A stretch of DNA of 64,000 nucleotides, taken from contig OW818695.1 in the NCBI GenBank assembly GCA_942493345.1, positions 1,736,001-1,800,000 on the forward strand, read 5' to 3'. The notes under the pieces were generated by a model. The model was not told the origin of the DNA, made no database searches, and saw nothing but the letters and a program-made list of their open reading frames with translations. A program made the position numbers and the translations under genes. Shown in pieces: positions 51,632 through 60,338 of the stretch. The stretch comes from GWE2-42-39 sp942493345 (lineage in GTDB: Bacteria; Bacteroidota; Bacteroidia; Bacteroidales; Prolixibacteraceae). Positions within the stretch are counted from its first letter, which is position 1. Every line of letters begins with the position of its first letter.

Positions 51632-52969
51632 TTATTGTATTTCCTGATTGATATTAAAAAGTTTTTCAAGTTTCGATCTGGCGCTCAAAAGATCGAAAAT
51701 GCTCTGGTAATAGTTGGTCAGGTTGGTCAGGTATTGGTTTTGACTGGTCATCAGATCCATGCTGCTGGCCATCCCTTGTTTGTATTTTTCGAGCGTCCGC
51801 TGATAAATGTCGTCCGACAATTCCTTACTTTTCTTCTGAATCTGCAATTTTTCAAGTTTCAGTTTTACATCGTTTTGGTACTGGCTGGCTTGCATTATCA
51901 AACTTCTAGATACCAATTCGCGTGTGTTTTGAGCTTTCTGCAGGCTGAGTTTCTTTTGGGCAACTTTCGCCAGCCGTTCGCCGCTGCTAAAAACGGGTAA
52001 ACTAACATTTACTCCGACGATGTCTTTGGGTGCGAAATCAAAAAATGGCGATTTCCATTTTTCCTGGTGCTGATAAAACCCTGATACGGTTGGCAGGAAA
52101 CCTGTCATCTCACGTTTGTAATCAAGTTTTGCCAGTTTTTCCGATGTTTCGATCAGCTTATAATCAACGTTATTGACAAGACTGAACGACTCGTTGATCA
52201 AGTTAAGTGAAGAAGAAATCAATGCTTCATTGGGATCAAGCGAATCAGTCAGTTCAATAGCGCTCTGGTCGTTAAGACCTAACTGTATCTTCAGTAACTT
52301 ATAGGCAACATCGATGTTGCCGTCGATTTGGTTCAATGCATTGCGGATGTTGTTGGCCGTTACTTCCAGTTGGTCGACATCGGTTCTCTCCAGAAATCCC
52401 TGTTTATACATCTCTGAAATTTCGTACAATGTTTTATTGATGTTTTCGAGGTTTTGGTTCAAAATCTTCCGGCTTTCGTCGGCCAATTGAATCATGTGGT
52501 ACGTGTTGGTAACCGTTTCGTTAACATCGAGCATTGTTTTTTCGAAACCCTGCTTTGACAAGTCGTAATACACCCGCGAAGCTTGTAGCCCAATAATGTA
52601 TGCCCCGTTGAAAATCAATTGTGAAACAGTAAAATTGTACGTGATGTTTTGTTTTACCCCAAGTTCGACCACGTCGTCAGGACTGGCGTTGGGATCCATA
52701 AACGTAGCAGGCAGGGACGGCACTTTGGGGATAAACTGATAATCGGAAGAAATGGTGAAATGCGGAAGACCGATAGCCGTCGTTTCTCCTATTTTTTTAC
52801 GGGCAATCTCCAGATCAGCCTGCGAATTGAGGATGTCGGTGTTGTTTTTTAAAGCAATCTTGCGAGCTTCGGATAAAGACAGCTTGACAAGATCTTGCGC
52901 ACTTACAGCAGGGACAATATGTATTGCCGCTACTGTAAGAAAGAGGATCAGTGTGTGTTTTCTGAACAT
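51632..52969 (-). CDS. TolC-family outer-membrane efflux protein
   Basis: Outer-membrane exit channel of the tripartite pump. The 445-residue protein has a Sec signal (LILFLTVAAIHIVPAVSA) and the duplicated outer-membrane efflux repeat: long coiled helices (LSLSEARKIALKNNTDILNS near 31-50, ISEMYKQGFLERTDVDQLEV near 193, YQRTLEKYKQGMASSMDL near 385) connected by barrel strands. Second gene of the operon, 94 bp upstream of the adaptor and 11 bp downstream of tetR. Confidence 0.92.
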   Translation of the reverse strand: MFRKHTLILFLTVAAIHIVPAVSAQDLVKLSLSEARKIALKNNTDILNSQADLEIARKKIGETTAIGLPHFTISSDYQFIPKVPSLPATFMDPNASPDDVVELGVKQNITYNFTVSQLIFNGAYIIGLQASRVYYDLSKQGFEKTMLDVNETVTNTYHMIQLADESRKILNQNLENINKTLYEISEMYKQGFLERTDVDQLEVTANNIRNALNQIDGNIDVAYKLLKIQLGLNDQSAIELTDSLDPNEALISSSLNLINESFSLVNNVDYKLIETSEKLAKLDYKREMTGFLPTVSGFYQHQEKWKSPFFDFAPKDIVGVNVSLPVFSSGERLAKVAQKKLSLQKAQNTRELVSRSLIMQASQYQNDVKLKLEKLQIQKKSKELSDDIYQRTLEKYKQGMASSMDLMTSQNQYLTNLTNYYQSIFDLLSARSKLEKLFNINQEIQ

Positions 52970-52980
52970 GTTTCGAATTG

Positions 52981-53634
52981 TTATTTATTGTTTAAATGTT
53001 TAAGCTCTGAGAATTCCGACTTCCGTTTTTCGAAATAGGCAATCCCTTCTGGGGTTGAAATTGCCCTGATATGAGTTTCGAAGAGGGCTTGAAAAACTTG
53101 TTCGAAAGAAAAATTTTCCATCAAACAGCAATCTTTTTTTTGCAGGTCGGCCAGAGTGTTGATATACATCCGGCCAATCAGCTCTACATTCAGGTCTTTG
53201 CGGTACAGCCCTTCTTCCATTCCTTTCTTCAGATTATTACTTATTCCGAAGAAGATAAATTCCATTTTTCGGGATAAAAATTTATCGAAAATAGGTTTGT
53301 AGTACTTTTCCAGTTCGAATTTTACTTTCGGATTGATTTTAAAGAACTCCTCGGAAACCAGCAAACTTGCCTGCAACAAAAAATCGATGGCGTTTAGCCC
53401 TTTTTCTATCTTTGAAGGAAGCAGTTGCCATTTCCGTTCCCCATATTGAAAAACTTTTTCCAACAGGTCTTCTTTGCTGCTGACAAACTGGTATAGTGTT
53501 TTCTTCGAAATGCCAATGCCTTTGCTTATCTCATCCATGTTAAGATTCCGGATACCATATTCGTAAAATAGCTCCGTTGCCTTTTCAAGAATACGTATCA
53601 TTTTTTCGTCATATTGCTCAAATTCATTCTGCAT
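52981..53634 (-). CDS. TetR/AcrR-family repressor of the efflux operon
   Basis: Ligand-controlled repressor. The 217-residue protein has the N-terminal TetR helix-turn-helix (ATELFYEYGIRNLNMDEIS near 16-34 and GISKKTLYQFVSSKEDLLEKV near 41-61) and an all-helical ligand domain. First gene of an operon with tolC, adaptor and pump genes; a strong 12-bp-arm palindrome lies just upstream, so autoregulation and control of the whole unit is the simple reading. The inducer is unknown. Confidence 0.92.
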   Translation of the reverse strand: MQNEFEQYDEKMIRILEKATELFYEYGIRNLNMDEISKGIGISKKTLYQFVSSKEDLLEKVFQYGERKWQLLPSKIEKGLNAIDFLLQASLLVSEEFFKINPKVKFELEKYYKPIFDKFLSRKMEFIFFGISNNLKKGMEEGLYRKDLNVELIGRMYINTLADLQKKDCCLMENFSFEQVFQALFETHIRAISTPEGIAYFEKRKSEFSELKHLNNK

Positions 53635-53640
53635 TGAAGT

Positions 53641-53693
53641 GTTTCCTTTTTTTTCGCAAAGAAAGGAAACGTTTTTAACGCAAAACGTTTCCT
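53641..53693. promoter_or_regulatory. Candidate TetR operator upstream of the efflux operon
   Basis: Perfect palindrome AGGAAACGTTTT (53664-53675), 6-bp spacer, AAAACGTTTCCT (53682-53693), 30-59 bp before tetR. A further half-site GTTTCCTTT at 53641-53649 forms a second, wider inverted repeat with the left arm. Confidence 0.75.
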
Positions 53694-53711
53694 TGTGTTA
53701 AATATTTCTTA

Positions 53712-54077
53712 TTAAATTGTTGCGCGAAATTGAAAATTTATACTTTCTCTGCTTTCAGGATATGGATTAACCGGCTTATAGAAAAGGTAAATGCCGGTTT
53801 TTTGAAGGTGAAATGATGCTTGTAAGCAATGTTTTTGATCTTTCAGTATGCTTTGTTCCAAATTTATCTGAAGGTTGTCGTCGCCTACAAACTGCTTAAT
53901 TTCTACCAACTGAAAATCTGTTCGGGAGATTTCCTGTTTCGTAATCCGATATTTCTGCAAATCAGATAAATAACTAAATTCTAACCGAAGTATTGTAAAA
54001 GAGCTGCGTAAATAAATTAATAATCCCCTAAAACGAAAATAAAACAGATGAAAGAGCATGATTCGGACAAACATCAA
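53712..54077 (-). pseudogene. Doubtful open frame, possible membrane-protein remnant
   Basis: A 121-codon frame between the efflux operator and a terminator. The N-terminal part is hydrophobic and AT-rich. The C-terminal half (from ISRTDFQLVEIKQFVG to YKPVNPYPES and the end) alternates polar and non-polar residues like beta-strands, and the final residues loosely resemble the end of an outer-membrane barrel. Another hydrophobic frame (54028-54330) overlaps its start out of phase. Together they could be a frameshifted, decayed gene; no family was recognised. There is no clear promoter. Low confidence that this is expressed. Confidence 0.25.
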
Positions 54078-54222
54078 TCGGAATGACTATTTCCTGATCA
54101 TTCGAATTCCATGCGACAATTAAGAAAACTAAAAATAAACAAATGAAATAGCCATTAGAGCGAAAGCTCAAACCAACAGAAAATGAATAAATGGCTATCA
54201 AAAAAATAACAATATTAAGACC

Positions 54223-54267
54223 AGAATAAAAGCGAAGAGCAGATGACTGCGTGTCACCTGCTCTTTT
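54223..54267. terminator. Terminator, copy B of the repeated 45-bp element
   Basis: On the minus strand, stem GAGCAGGTGAC / GTCATCTGCTC (one G-U) followed by TTCGCTTTTATTCT; 66 bp past the stop of the beta-barrel gene. On the plus strand four T follow the stem. It matches copy A at 26286-26330 at 37 of 45 positions. Confidence 0.7.
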
Positions 54268-54332
54268 GCATTCTGCCGGGTAATTTATCTCCCGGCCTTT
54301 CCATTTTCTGAATAATTGAATATAACCCAAAT

Positions 54333-55049
54333 TTATTTTTTTTCGATACTTCCAAGTTGATAGGTTGCCGACAATTCGAATCCGCGGGTACGGAATTTTG
54401 TATCTTCAGAAGTATAACCTTTTTTATAGGGATTTATTCCAAAATTATACCGCAAATCAGCGCCCACTCGTTCCGATATTTTATACTGAAAACCGGCAAT
54501 CGCACTCACCAAAAACCTTTCGTAATCAGCATGTCCGTAGGGCGGTTTGTCGTTCACGTTCAGGACATACGACAGTTCAGCCCCGCCATAACAACGAAAA
54601 GCCTTGTCGGACCGGAAGACAAATAAAACCGGCAGGCTTAACGAATGAAGGCTTTCGTTGGCAAGCACGGGTTGCCCGGTGTTTGTATAACCATAACCGT
54701 AGCCATATGGGCTGTATCCTCCGTAACCATAAGGACTATACCCATACCCTCCATAATCACTTGATGTTGTCATGTATTCCGACCCTCTGTTGGCATACAA
54801 TAATTCGACCTGAAGTCCCATGTTTTTGTAAACATGAGGAACGAAAAGCCAGGTTCCCAGCAACGCTCCTTCCTTGGGTCGGGTATCATACGAAAAAGTG
54901 GAACTGTATTCCATTTTCTTTTTTACTGAAGAAGCGGTAAAACCACCTTTCAAACCATATTCAATTTGGGCATTTGCAATAAAAGCACTTGAAAGAAAAA
55001 ATAAAAGCAGAACAAATGAAAGTGGATTTTCAATGTAGAATGTTTTCAT
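54333..55049 (-). CDS. Outer-membrane beta-barrel protein (PorT/OMP_b-brl-like)
   Basis: Small outer-membrane barrel of the type annotated as porin-family or OMP_b-brl. The 238-residue protein has a Sec signal (FVLLLFFLSSAFIANAQ), then eight-strand-like segments (IEYGLKGGFTASSV, LQVELLYANRGSEY, SLPVLFVFRSDKAF, RVGADLRYNFGINPY, FELSATYQLG). Between about 95 and 122 there is a Tyr/Gly-rich insert made of repeats of the YSPYGYGGY type, probably an external loop. Function unknown. Separate transcription unit ending at the copy-B terminator. Confidence 0.82.
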   Translation of the reverse strand: MKTFYIENPLSFVLLLFFLSSAFIANAQIEYGLKGGFTASSVKKKMEYSSTFSYDTRPKEGALLGTWLFVPHVYKNMGLQVELLYANRGSEYMTTSSDYGGYGYSPYGYGGYSPYGYGYGYTNTGQPVLANESLHSLSLPVLFVFRSDKAFRCYGGAELSYVLNVNDKPPYGHADYERFLVSAIAGFQYKISERVGADLRYNFGINPYKKGYTSEDTKFRTRGFELSATYQLGSIEKK

Positions 55050-55237
55050 GTTTCAGGATCTTAAAATTTCATAAACCAAAGTTATTCAACAGTTTTACAA
55101 AAAAAGGTAAACAAAACTAAATTAAACAAAACATTTCATAACGGATGTTAAATAAAAATGGGAACAAATTAAATGCCGCTAATTTCCGGTATTCGGCAAA
55201 TCTTTTTTACCTTCAGTAAAATTTTTACCGATACAAA

Positions 55238-57400
55238 ATGGCAAAGCATAAGAAAAACAAAAAAGATAAAACGTTTGTCACCTTCAACAAGAGCAATCTT
55301 AAAAAAGCAATTCTTGATGAACTCTACAAACAACCCAATAAAACATACAACTACAAGCAAATAGCGGCGTTATTGAATATTCAGGACCCTGAAAACCGGA
55401 AATTGGTGTTCCTGGTGTTGGAAGAGCTTGCCGAAAGCGAAAACCTCGAATCGGTACAGCGGGGAAAGTACAAACTGAAATCGCGTGCAGGAAGTATTTG
55501 TGGTATTGTTGAACTGCAACCACAAGGTTTTGGGTACGTCATTTCCGAAGAAATTGGACAACCGGTGCTGGTGAGCCAACGCAACCTGAACCATGCGATG
55601 GAAGGCGACAAGGTGAAAGTTGCGTTGTATGCACGTCACAAAAAACAATTGCTCGAAGGCGAAGTGACCGAAATACTGGAACGGGCAAAAACCACGTTTG
55701 TCGGAACGATTTCCCGCTCGCGAAACTTTGCGTTTTTCATTCCTTCCGGAAAGGTTGGGTTCGATTTGTTTATTCCGATTGAAAAGCTGAAAGGCGCCAA
55801 AGACGGGCAAAAAGCTATTGCCGAAATTACCGAATGGCCGGCCCGGGCAAAAAATCCGTTTGGCGAAATTATTGAAGTTTTAGGCGATGTCGGAAACAAC
55901 GAAACCGAGATGCACGCCATTCTGGCCGAATACGACCTGCCAATCCGTTTTTCGGCCAATGTGTTGAAAGCGGCTGAAAAGATACCGACGGAAATTCCTT
56001 CGGAGGAAATCGCCCGGCGCAGGGATTTTCGCGCGGTTACAACATTCACCATTGACCCGCACGATGCAAAAGACTTCGACGACGCCCTTTCGTTGCAAAA
56101 GCTGGATAACGGTTTTTGGGAAGTTGGAATTCATATTGCCGATGTTTCGTATTACGTGACCCCGAATTCGGTACTCGACGATGAAGCAACCGAACGGGCA
56201 ACTTCGGTTTACCTGGTCGATCGCGTGGTTCCTATGTTGCCCGAAAAACTGTCGAACGGCGTGTGTTCGCTGCGTCCCAACGAAGACAAACTCTGCTTTT
56301 CTGCCGTCTTTCAACTCGACGACCAAGCAAACGTACATCACCAATGGTTTGGTCGAACAGTCATCAATTCCGACCGGCGTTTTACGTACGAAGAAGCACA
56401 GGCAATCATTGAAACCGGCGAAGGCGATTTGAAAGAAGAAGTGCTTCAGTTGCAGGATTTGGCAGTAAAACTGCGCAAACAACGATTCAATAAAGGTTCG
56501 ATTTCGTTCGACCGCATTGAAGTAAAATTCAACCTCGACGAAAATGGGAAACCTCTTTCAGTATATTTTAAAGAAGCCAAAGAAAGCAACCAGCTGGTAG
56601 AAGAATTCATGCTGCTGGCCAATAAAAAAGTGGCCGAATTCATTGGCAACCCTCCCGATAAAAAAGAAGCCAAAACGTTTGTTTACCGCATCCACGACAA
56701 ACCCGACCCCGATAAACTGTCGAACTTCAACAATTTCATCCACAAGTTTGGATATGGTATTCAGCTGACTACCCCGGGTACGATTTCCAAATCGATGAAC
56801 AACCTGATGGAAAATGTACATGGAAAAAGTGAACAAAACCTGATTGAAACATTGGCCGTACGCACCATGGCAAAAGCCGTTTACTCGACCCGGAACATCG
56901 GGCATTATGGTCTCTCGTTCGAATATTATACCCACTTCACTTCTCCCATCCGGCGCTACCCCGATGTGATGGTCCATCGGTTGCTGGAACGCTACCTCGA
57001 CGGGGGACGTTCGGCCAATGCGCAGAAATACGAAGAACTGTGCAAACATTCGTCGGATATGGAAAACCGGGCTGCCAATGCCGAGCGCTCGTCGGTAAAA
57101 TACAAGCAGGTTGAGTTTATGCAGGATAAAATCGGGCAGCAATTCAAAGGGGTTATTTCGGGAGTTACCGACTGGGGAATTTACGTTGAACTCGAAAATA
57201 AATGCGAGGGGATGATTCCGTTACATCAGCTTGATGACGATTTCTATATTTTCGATGAAAAAAACTATTGCATCACCGGACGGCATTCGAATGTGAGCTA
57301 CACAATCGGAGATGAACTGGAAGTCGAAATTTTACGTGCAAATCTCGAAAAGAAACAGCTTGATTTTACGTTAATTAGAAGGCTGAAAGGTGGGAAATAG
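55238..57400 (+). CDS. rnr: Ribonuclease R
   Basis: 3'-5' hydrolytic exoribonuclease that degrades structured RNA. The 720-residue protein has a basic N-terminus, a winged-helix and cold-shock region (about 10-230), the RNB catalytic domain starting with TIDPHDAKDFDDALS near 270-284 (the metal-binding Asp residues are present) and HYGLSFEYYTHFTSPIRRYPD near 560-580 (given here as separate motifs HYGLSFEYYTHF and TSPIRRYPD), and an S1 domain near 635-715 (GVISGVTDWGIYVEL). Standard length. Followed after 65 bp by a tetR gene with its own -7 box. Confidence 0.97.
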   Translation: MAKHKKNKKDKTFVTFNKSNLKKAILDELYKQPNKTYNYKQIAALLNIQDPENRKLVFLVLEELAESENLESVQRGKYKLKSRAGSICGIVELQPQGFGYVISEEIGQPVLVSQRNLNHAMEGDKVKVALYARHKKQLLEGEVTEILERAKTTFVGTISRSRNFAFFIPSGKVGFDLFIPIEKLKGAKDGQKAIAEITEWPARAKNPFGEIIEVLGDVGNNETEMHAILAEYDLPIRFSANVLKAAEKIPTEIPSEEIARRRDFRAVTTFTIDPHDAKDFDDALSLQKLDNGFWEVGIHIADVSYYVTPNSVLDDEATERATSVYLVDRVVPMLPEKLSNGVCSLRPNEDKLCFSAVFQLDDQANVHHQWFGRTVINSDRRFTYEEAQAIIETGEGDLKEEVLQLQDLAVKLRKQRFNKGSISFDRIEVKFNLDENGKPLSVYFKEAKESNQLVEEFMLLANKKVAEFIGNPPDKKEAKTFVYRIHDKPDPDKLSNFNNFIHKFGYGIQLTTPGTISKSMNNLMENVHGKSEQNLIETLAVRTMAKAVYSTRNIGHYGLSFEYYTHFTSPIRRYPDVMVHRLLERYLDGGRSANAQKYEELCKHSSDMENRAANAERSSVKYKQVEFMQDKIGQQFKGVISGVTDWGIYVELENKCEGMIPLHQLDDDFYIFDEKNYCITGRHSNVSYTIGDELEVEILRANLEKKQLDFTLIRRLKGGK

Positions 57401-57431
57401 CAACTTCGGAATACAATATTCGAAAAAATAC

Positions 57432-57439
57432 TATATTTG
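57432..57439 (+). promoter_or_regulatory. Candidate -7 box for the second tetR (TATATTTG)
   Basis: Exact TAnnTTTG, 27 bp before the ATG at 57466. A weak GTTC...GAAC inverted repeat (57440-57459) lies between box and start, possibly an operator. Confidence 0.42.
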
Positions 57440-57465
57440 TTCACTGTTTGAAAAGAACGTTTATT

Positions 57466-58071
57466 ATGGCAATGAATCTCGAAAATGGCAACAATAAAAA
57501 GGATGTTAATCGTGAAAACATCTTGAAAATCGCTCAAGACATTTTTAGTAAATACGGATACAAAAAAACCACGCTCGACGACATAGCCAACGCGGTACGC
57601 AAAGGGAAAAGTTCGCTTTACTATTATTTCAACAGCAAAGAAGATCTTTTTCAGGCGGTTATCCAAAAAGAAGTGAATATTCTTCGCAGGGAACTGGAAA
57701 TTGTAGTTAACCGCAATACCGATCCGGTAGAGAAACTGCGCGATTATATTCTCACCAAGCTGACTACTTTTCGCGGACTGGCAAATTTCTACCATGCCCT
57801 TGAAAACGATGTAACGGCAATTGAATTCATTGAAAACATCAAACTCCGTCACCATCAGGAAGAAATCCGGATGATCAAACGAATTTTGATTGAAGGGGTA
57901 CGTAAAAATGAATTTGAAATTTACGATTTAACCTTGGCTGCCACGGGTATCACAACTGCAATAAAAGGGCTTGAAATGCCGCTTGCCGCAGGCGAATACA
58001 GTACCGCCAATCTGGAACAAAGTGTCGATAATATCCTGAAAATTATTTGCTACGGAGTGATGAAAAGGTAG
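57466..58071 (+). CDS. TetR/AcrR-family transcriptional regulator
   Basis: DNA-binding regulator of the TetR family, target unknown. The 201-residue protein has the helix-turn-helix: ILKIAQDIFSKYGYKKTTLDD near 19-39 (given as ILKIAQDIFSKYG and KKTTLDDIANAV) and GKSSLYYYFNSKEDLFQAV near 47-65. The helical ligand-binding part follows. ATG at 57466 is chosen; a TTG 18 bases upstream would extend it into the leader. Unlike the efflux TetR it has no adjacent efflux genes. It is downstream of rnr but has its own candidate promoter. Confidence 0.9.
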   Translation: MAMNLENGNNKKDVNRENILKIAQDIFSKYGYKKTTLDDIANAVRKGKSSLYYYFNSKEDLFQAVIQKEVNILRRELEIVVNRNTDPVEKLRDYILTKLTTFRGLANFYHALENDVTAIEFIENIKLRHHQEEIRMIKRILIEGVRKNEFEIYDLTLAATGITTAIKGLEMPLAAGEYSTANLEQSVDNILKIICYGVMKR

Positions 58072-58143
58072 AAATTACAATTCGGGTCGAATTATTTTTT
58101 AAAATAGCTCATTGGAACATCGAATCAGAACGATGTTTTTTAA

Positions 58144-58485
58144 TTATACTAATCCTTGCTTTTCCAGCTCTTCTTTTAGTATATAATACGACTTTAACTT
58201 TCTTTCAATTGGTGATTCGCAATTTTTTTTCTTTACTTCTATCGGTGTAGAATTTTCAGACACGACGTTTACTTTTATTGTTAATTCGTCGCCAATTTTC
58301 AAACTTGTTTTATACCAATCAATTATTTCATCATGATCTGCTTCTGCTGTATTTAAGCCTATAAAATCTAAATCAATGGAATCACGAATCTCATCCGATA
58401 ATCTTGTTGCTATTATTGAAACGGCTCCTTTTTCCAGAGCTGCAGAAATTTTTTTACCATTAACATACAATTCAAATCCTATCAT
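58144..58485 (-). CDS. Hypothetical protein (113 aa)
   Basis: Not recognised. The 113-residue protein has no signal peptide or membrane helix. It is acidic in the middle (DSIDLDFIGLNTAEADHDEIIDW) -- here cited as DSIDLDFIG and EADHDEIIDW -- and basic at the end (VKKKNCESPIERKLKSYY). The beta-strand pattern of the first part (IGFELYVNGKKISAALEKGA) looks like a small ubiquitin-like or Ig-type fold, but this is only impression. It is 30 bp downstream of the DUF1846 gene on the same strand and may be co-transcribed. Confidence 0.6.
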   Translation of the reverse strand: MIGFELYVNGKKISAALEKGAVSIIATRLSDEIRDSIDLDFIGLNTAEADHDEIIDWYKTSLKIGDELTIKVNVVSENSTPIEVKKKNCESPIERKLKSYYILKEELEKQGLV

Positions 58486-58515
58486 AATACAAAAAATTAC
58501 TTTCTCTCACATCCC

Positions 58516-60042
58516 TCATTCGCTAATAAAAAGTCTCTTACTCGAAAATTGAGGATCGCAGGTCAGGTTTACCTCTAATTTTCGGAATCCTGCTTCATCG
58601 CCCGGGGTCGGAATATGGGTTGTATGCACTTCGCACCCACACAATCCTTTCAGGTTTTCCAATGCCATTTGCGCGACCGGATTAGATAACGCGCTTATCG
58701 CAAGAACAATCAAGGTTTCTTCCACATCGAGACTAACCATTTTGCCATTCAATATATCTTTTTTCAAATGAGTTACCGAATCGATGATGCTTTTGGGCAA
58801 AAGGCATACATTATCAGGGAGTCCGGCCAAGTGTTTGGTTGCATTCAATATCAGGCTTGAAGACGCATGCAGCAGAGGTGAGTTTTTACCGGTTATAATG
58901 GTTCCGTCGTGCAATTCAATTGCTGATCCACAAAACACCCCGGCATTGCCTTTCCCGCATTTTTCAGCGTCTTTGGCTGCTTCTCTTGCAGGCACAACTA
59001 CTTTCCGGTCTTCAGCTTTTGCACCAATTTTATCCATGATCTCAACCGCCCGGTTAAGGGTTCCCTTATCGGCTAGTCCCATCGCATATTCCACCGCGCT
59101 CCTGAAATACCTGCGAACAACTTCCTGATGAGCGGCTTCCGAGATGATATCGTCGTCAACAATACCTGCACTCGCACGGTTAACACCCATATCGGTTGGC
59201 GACTGATACATCGATTCTCCGCCTGTAATTTTCTCAAGGATTCGTTTCAATAAATGAAAGGCTTCAATGTCGCGGTTGTAATTCACAACTTCCACATTAT
59301 AGGTTTTCAAATGGTGTGTGTCAATGAGATTTTCATCTCTCAAATCGGCAGTAGCTGCTTCGTAGGCAATATTCACCTTGTGATTGATAGGCAGGTCCCA
59401 AATCGGAAATGTTTCAAATTTTGCATATCCCGACTTATTGCCTTTTTTATATTCATGATACAAATTGGATAGGCAGGTGCCTAGTTTGCCGCTGCCGGGT
59501 CCGGGTCCGGTAACAATAACAATTGGTTTTGTGGTTTGAATGTATTCGTTAGCCCCGTAACCCCGATCGCTTACAATCAGGTCAACATCGGTAGGATATC
59601 CTTCTGTTGGATAATGTAAGTATACTTTAACTCCCCTTAATTCAAGTTTGTTTTTAAAGGTTGTTGCTGCCGGTTGGTTCTGATAACGGGTAATAACCAC
59701 CGCCGTGATATTTATTCCCCATTCCCTGAAATCGTCAATGGTTTTTAACGCATCAACATCGTAAGTAATTCCAAAGTCGGCCCTGATTTTATTTCTTTCG
59801 ATATCACCTGCATGGATGCACAGAATGACATCAACTTTGTCTTTTAATAATTGCAAGAGCCGCATTTTGACATTCGGATCAAATCCGGGCAGCACTCTGG
59901 CTGCATGATAATCATATAGAATTTTACCTCCAAATTCCAGGTAAAGTTTGTCGTTAAACCGGCTTACCCGTTCAAGAATAGCAGATGTCTGCTCCTGAAG
60001 GTATTTCTCATTATCAAATCCGATGTGATTTGTAGCTTCCAT
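58516..60042 (-). CDS. DUF1846 domain-containing protein
   Basis: Large conserved cytoplasmic protein of unknown function, present across Firmicutes and Bacteroidota; structures of relatives show a Rossmann-like fold. The 508-residue product is full length. Conserved segments are LYLEFGGKILYDYHAARVLP near 32-51, VIVTGPGPGSGKLGTCLSN near 174-192 with a P-loop-like glycine-rich stretch, and the C-terminal CEVHTTHIPTPGDEAGFRKL near 474-493. The GPGPGSGKLGTCLS segment suggests nucleotide binding. The substrate remains unknown. Confidence 0.9.
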   Translation of the reverse strand: MEATNHIGFDNEKYLQEQTSAILERVSRFNDKLYLEFGGKILYDYHAARVLPGFDPNVKMRLLQLLKDKVDVILCIHAGDIERNKIRADFGITYDVDALKTIDDFREWGINITAVVITRYQNQPAATTFKNKLELRGVKVYLHYPTEGYPTDVDLIVSDRGYGANEYIQTTKPIVIVTGPGPGSGKLGTCLSNLYHEYKKGNKSGYAKFETFPIWDLPINHKVNIAYEAATADLRDENLIDTHHLKTYNVEVVNYNRDIEAFHLLKRILEKITGGESMYQSPTDMGVNRASAGIVDDDIISEAAHQEVVRRYFRSAVEYAMGLADKGTLNRAVEIMDKIGAKAEDRKVVVPAREAAKDAEKCGKGNAGVFCGSAIELHDGTIITGKNSPLLHASSSLILNATKHLAGLPDNVCLLPKSIIDSVTHLKKDILNGKMVSLDVEETLIVLAISALSNPVAQMALENLKGLCGCEVHTTHIPTPGDEAGFRKLEVNLTCDPQFSSKRLFISE

Positions 60043-60338
60043 TTTACTTACTTAAAATAGCATTATTAAAATTAATATAAAGGCTTCAATATTAGTAAAT
60101 TTTTAAGCTCCCTAAATTTTCGGTGGCAAAAAAGAATAAACAAATATTTCATACCGATGGTGGATAAAAGACGGTGGAAAAATAAGTGTTGTTCCGAATA
60201 AAACGCAGGATCTTTATTCTTCAAATGGAAGTCGTTTTTAATTGTTGTGGAAAATTTCAACCGGTTTGTTCCGGCTATTTTATTTGTCCCGATTTCTTGT
60301 TAAATTGCTGAATACAAGCTCCCCCTAATTACCGAAGG

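Noticed and set aside
60072..60260. 62-codon minus-strand frame before the DUF2851 gene
   Set aside because: AT-rich, no start context, no family likeness; it would occupy the only promoter space of the DUF2851 gene.
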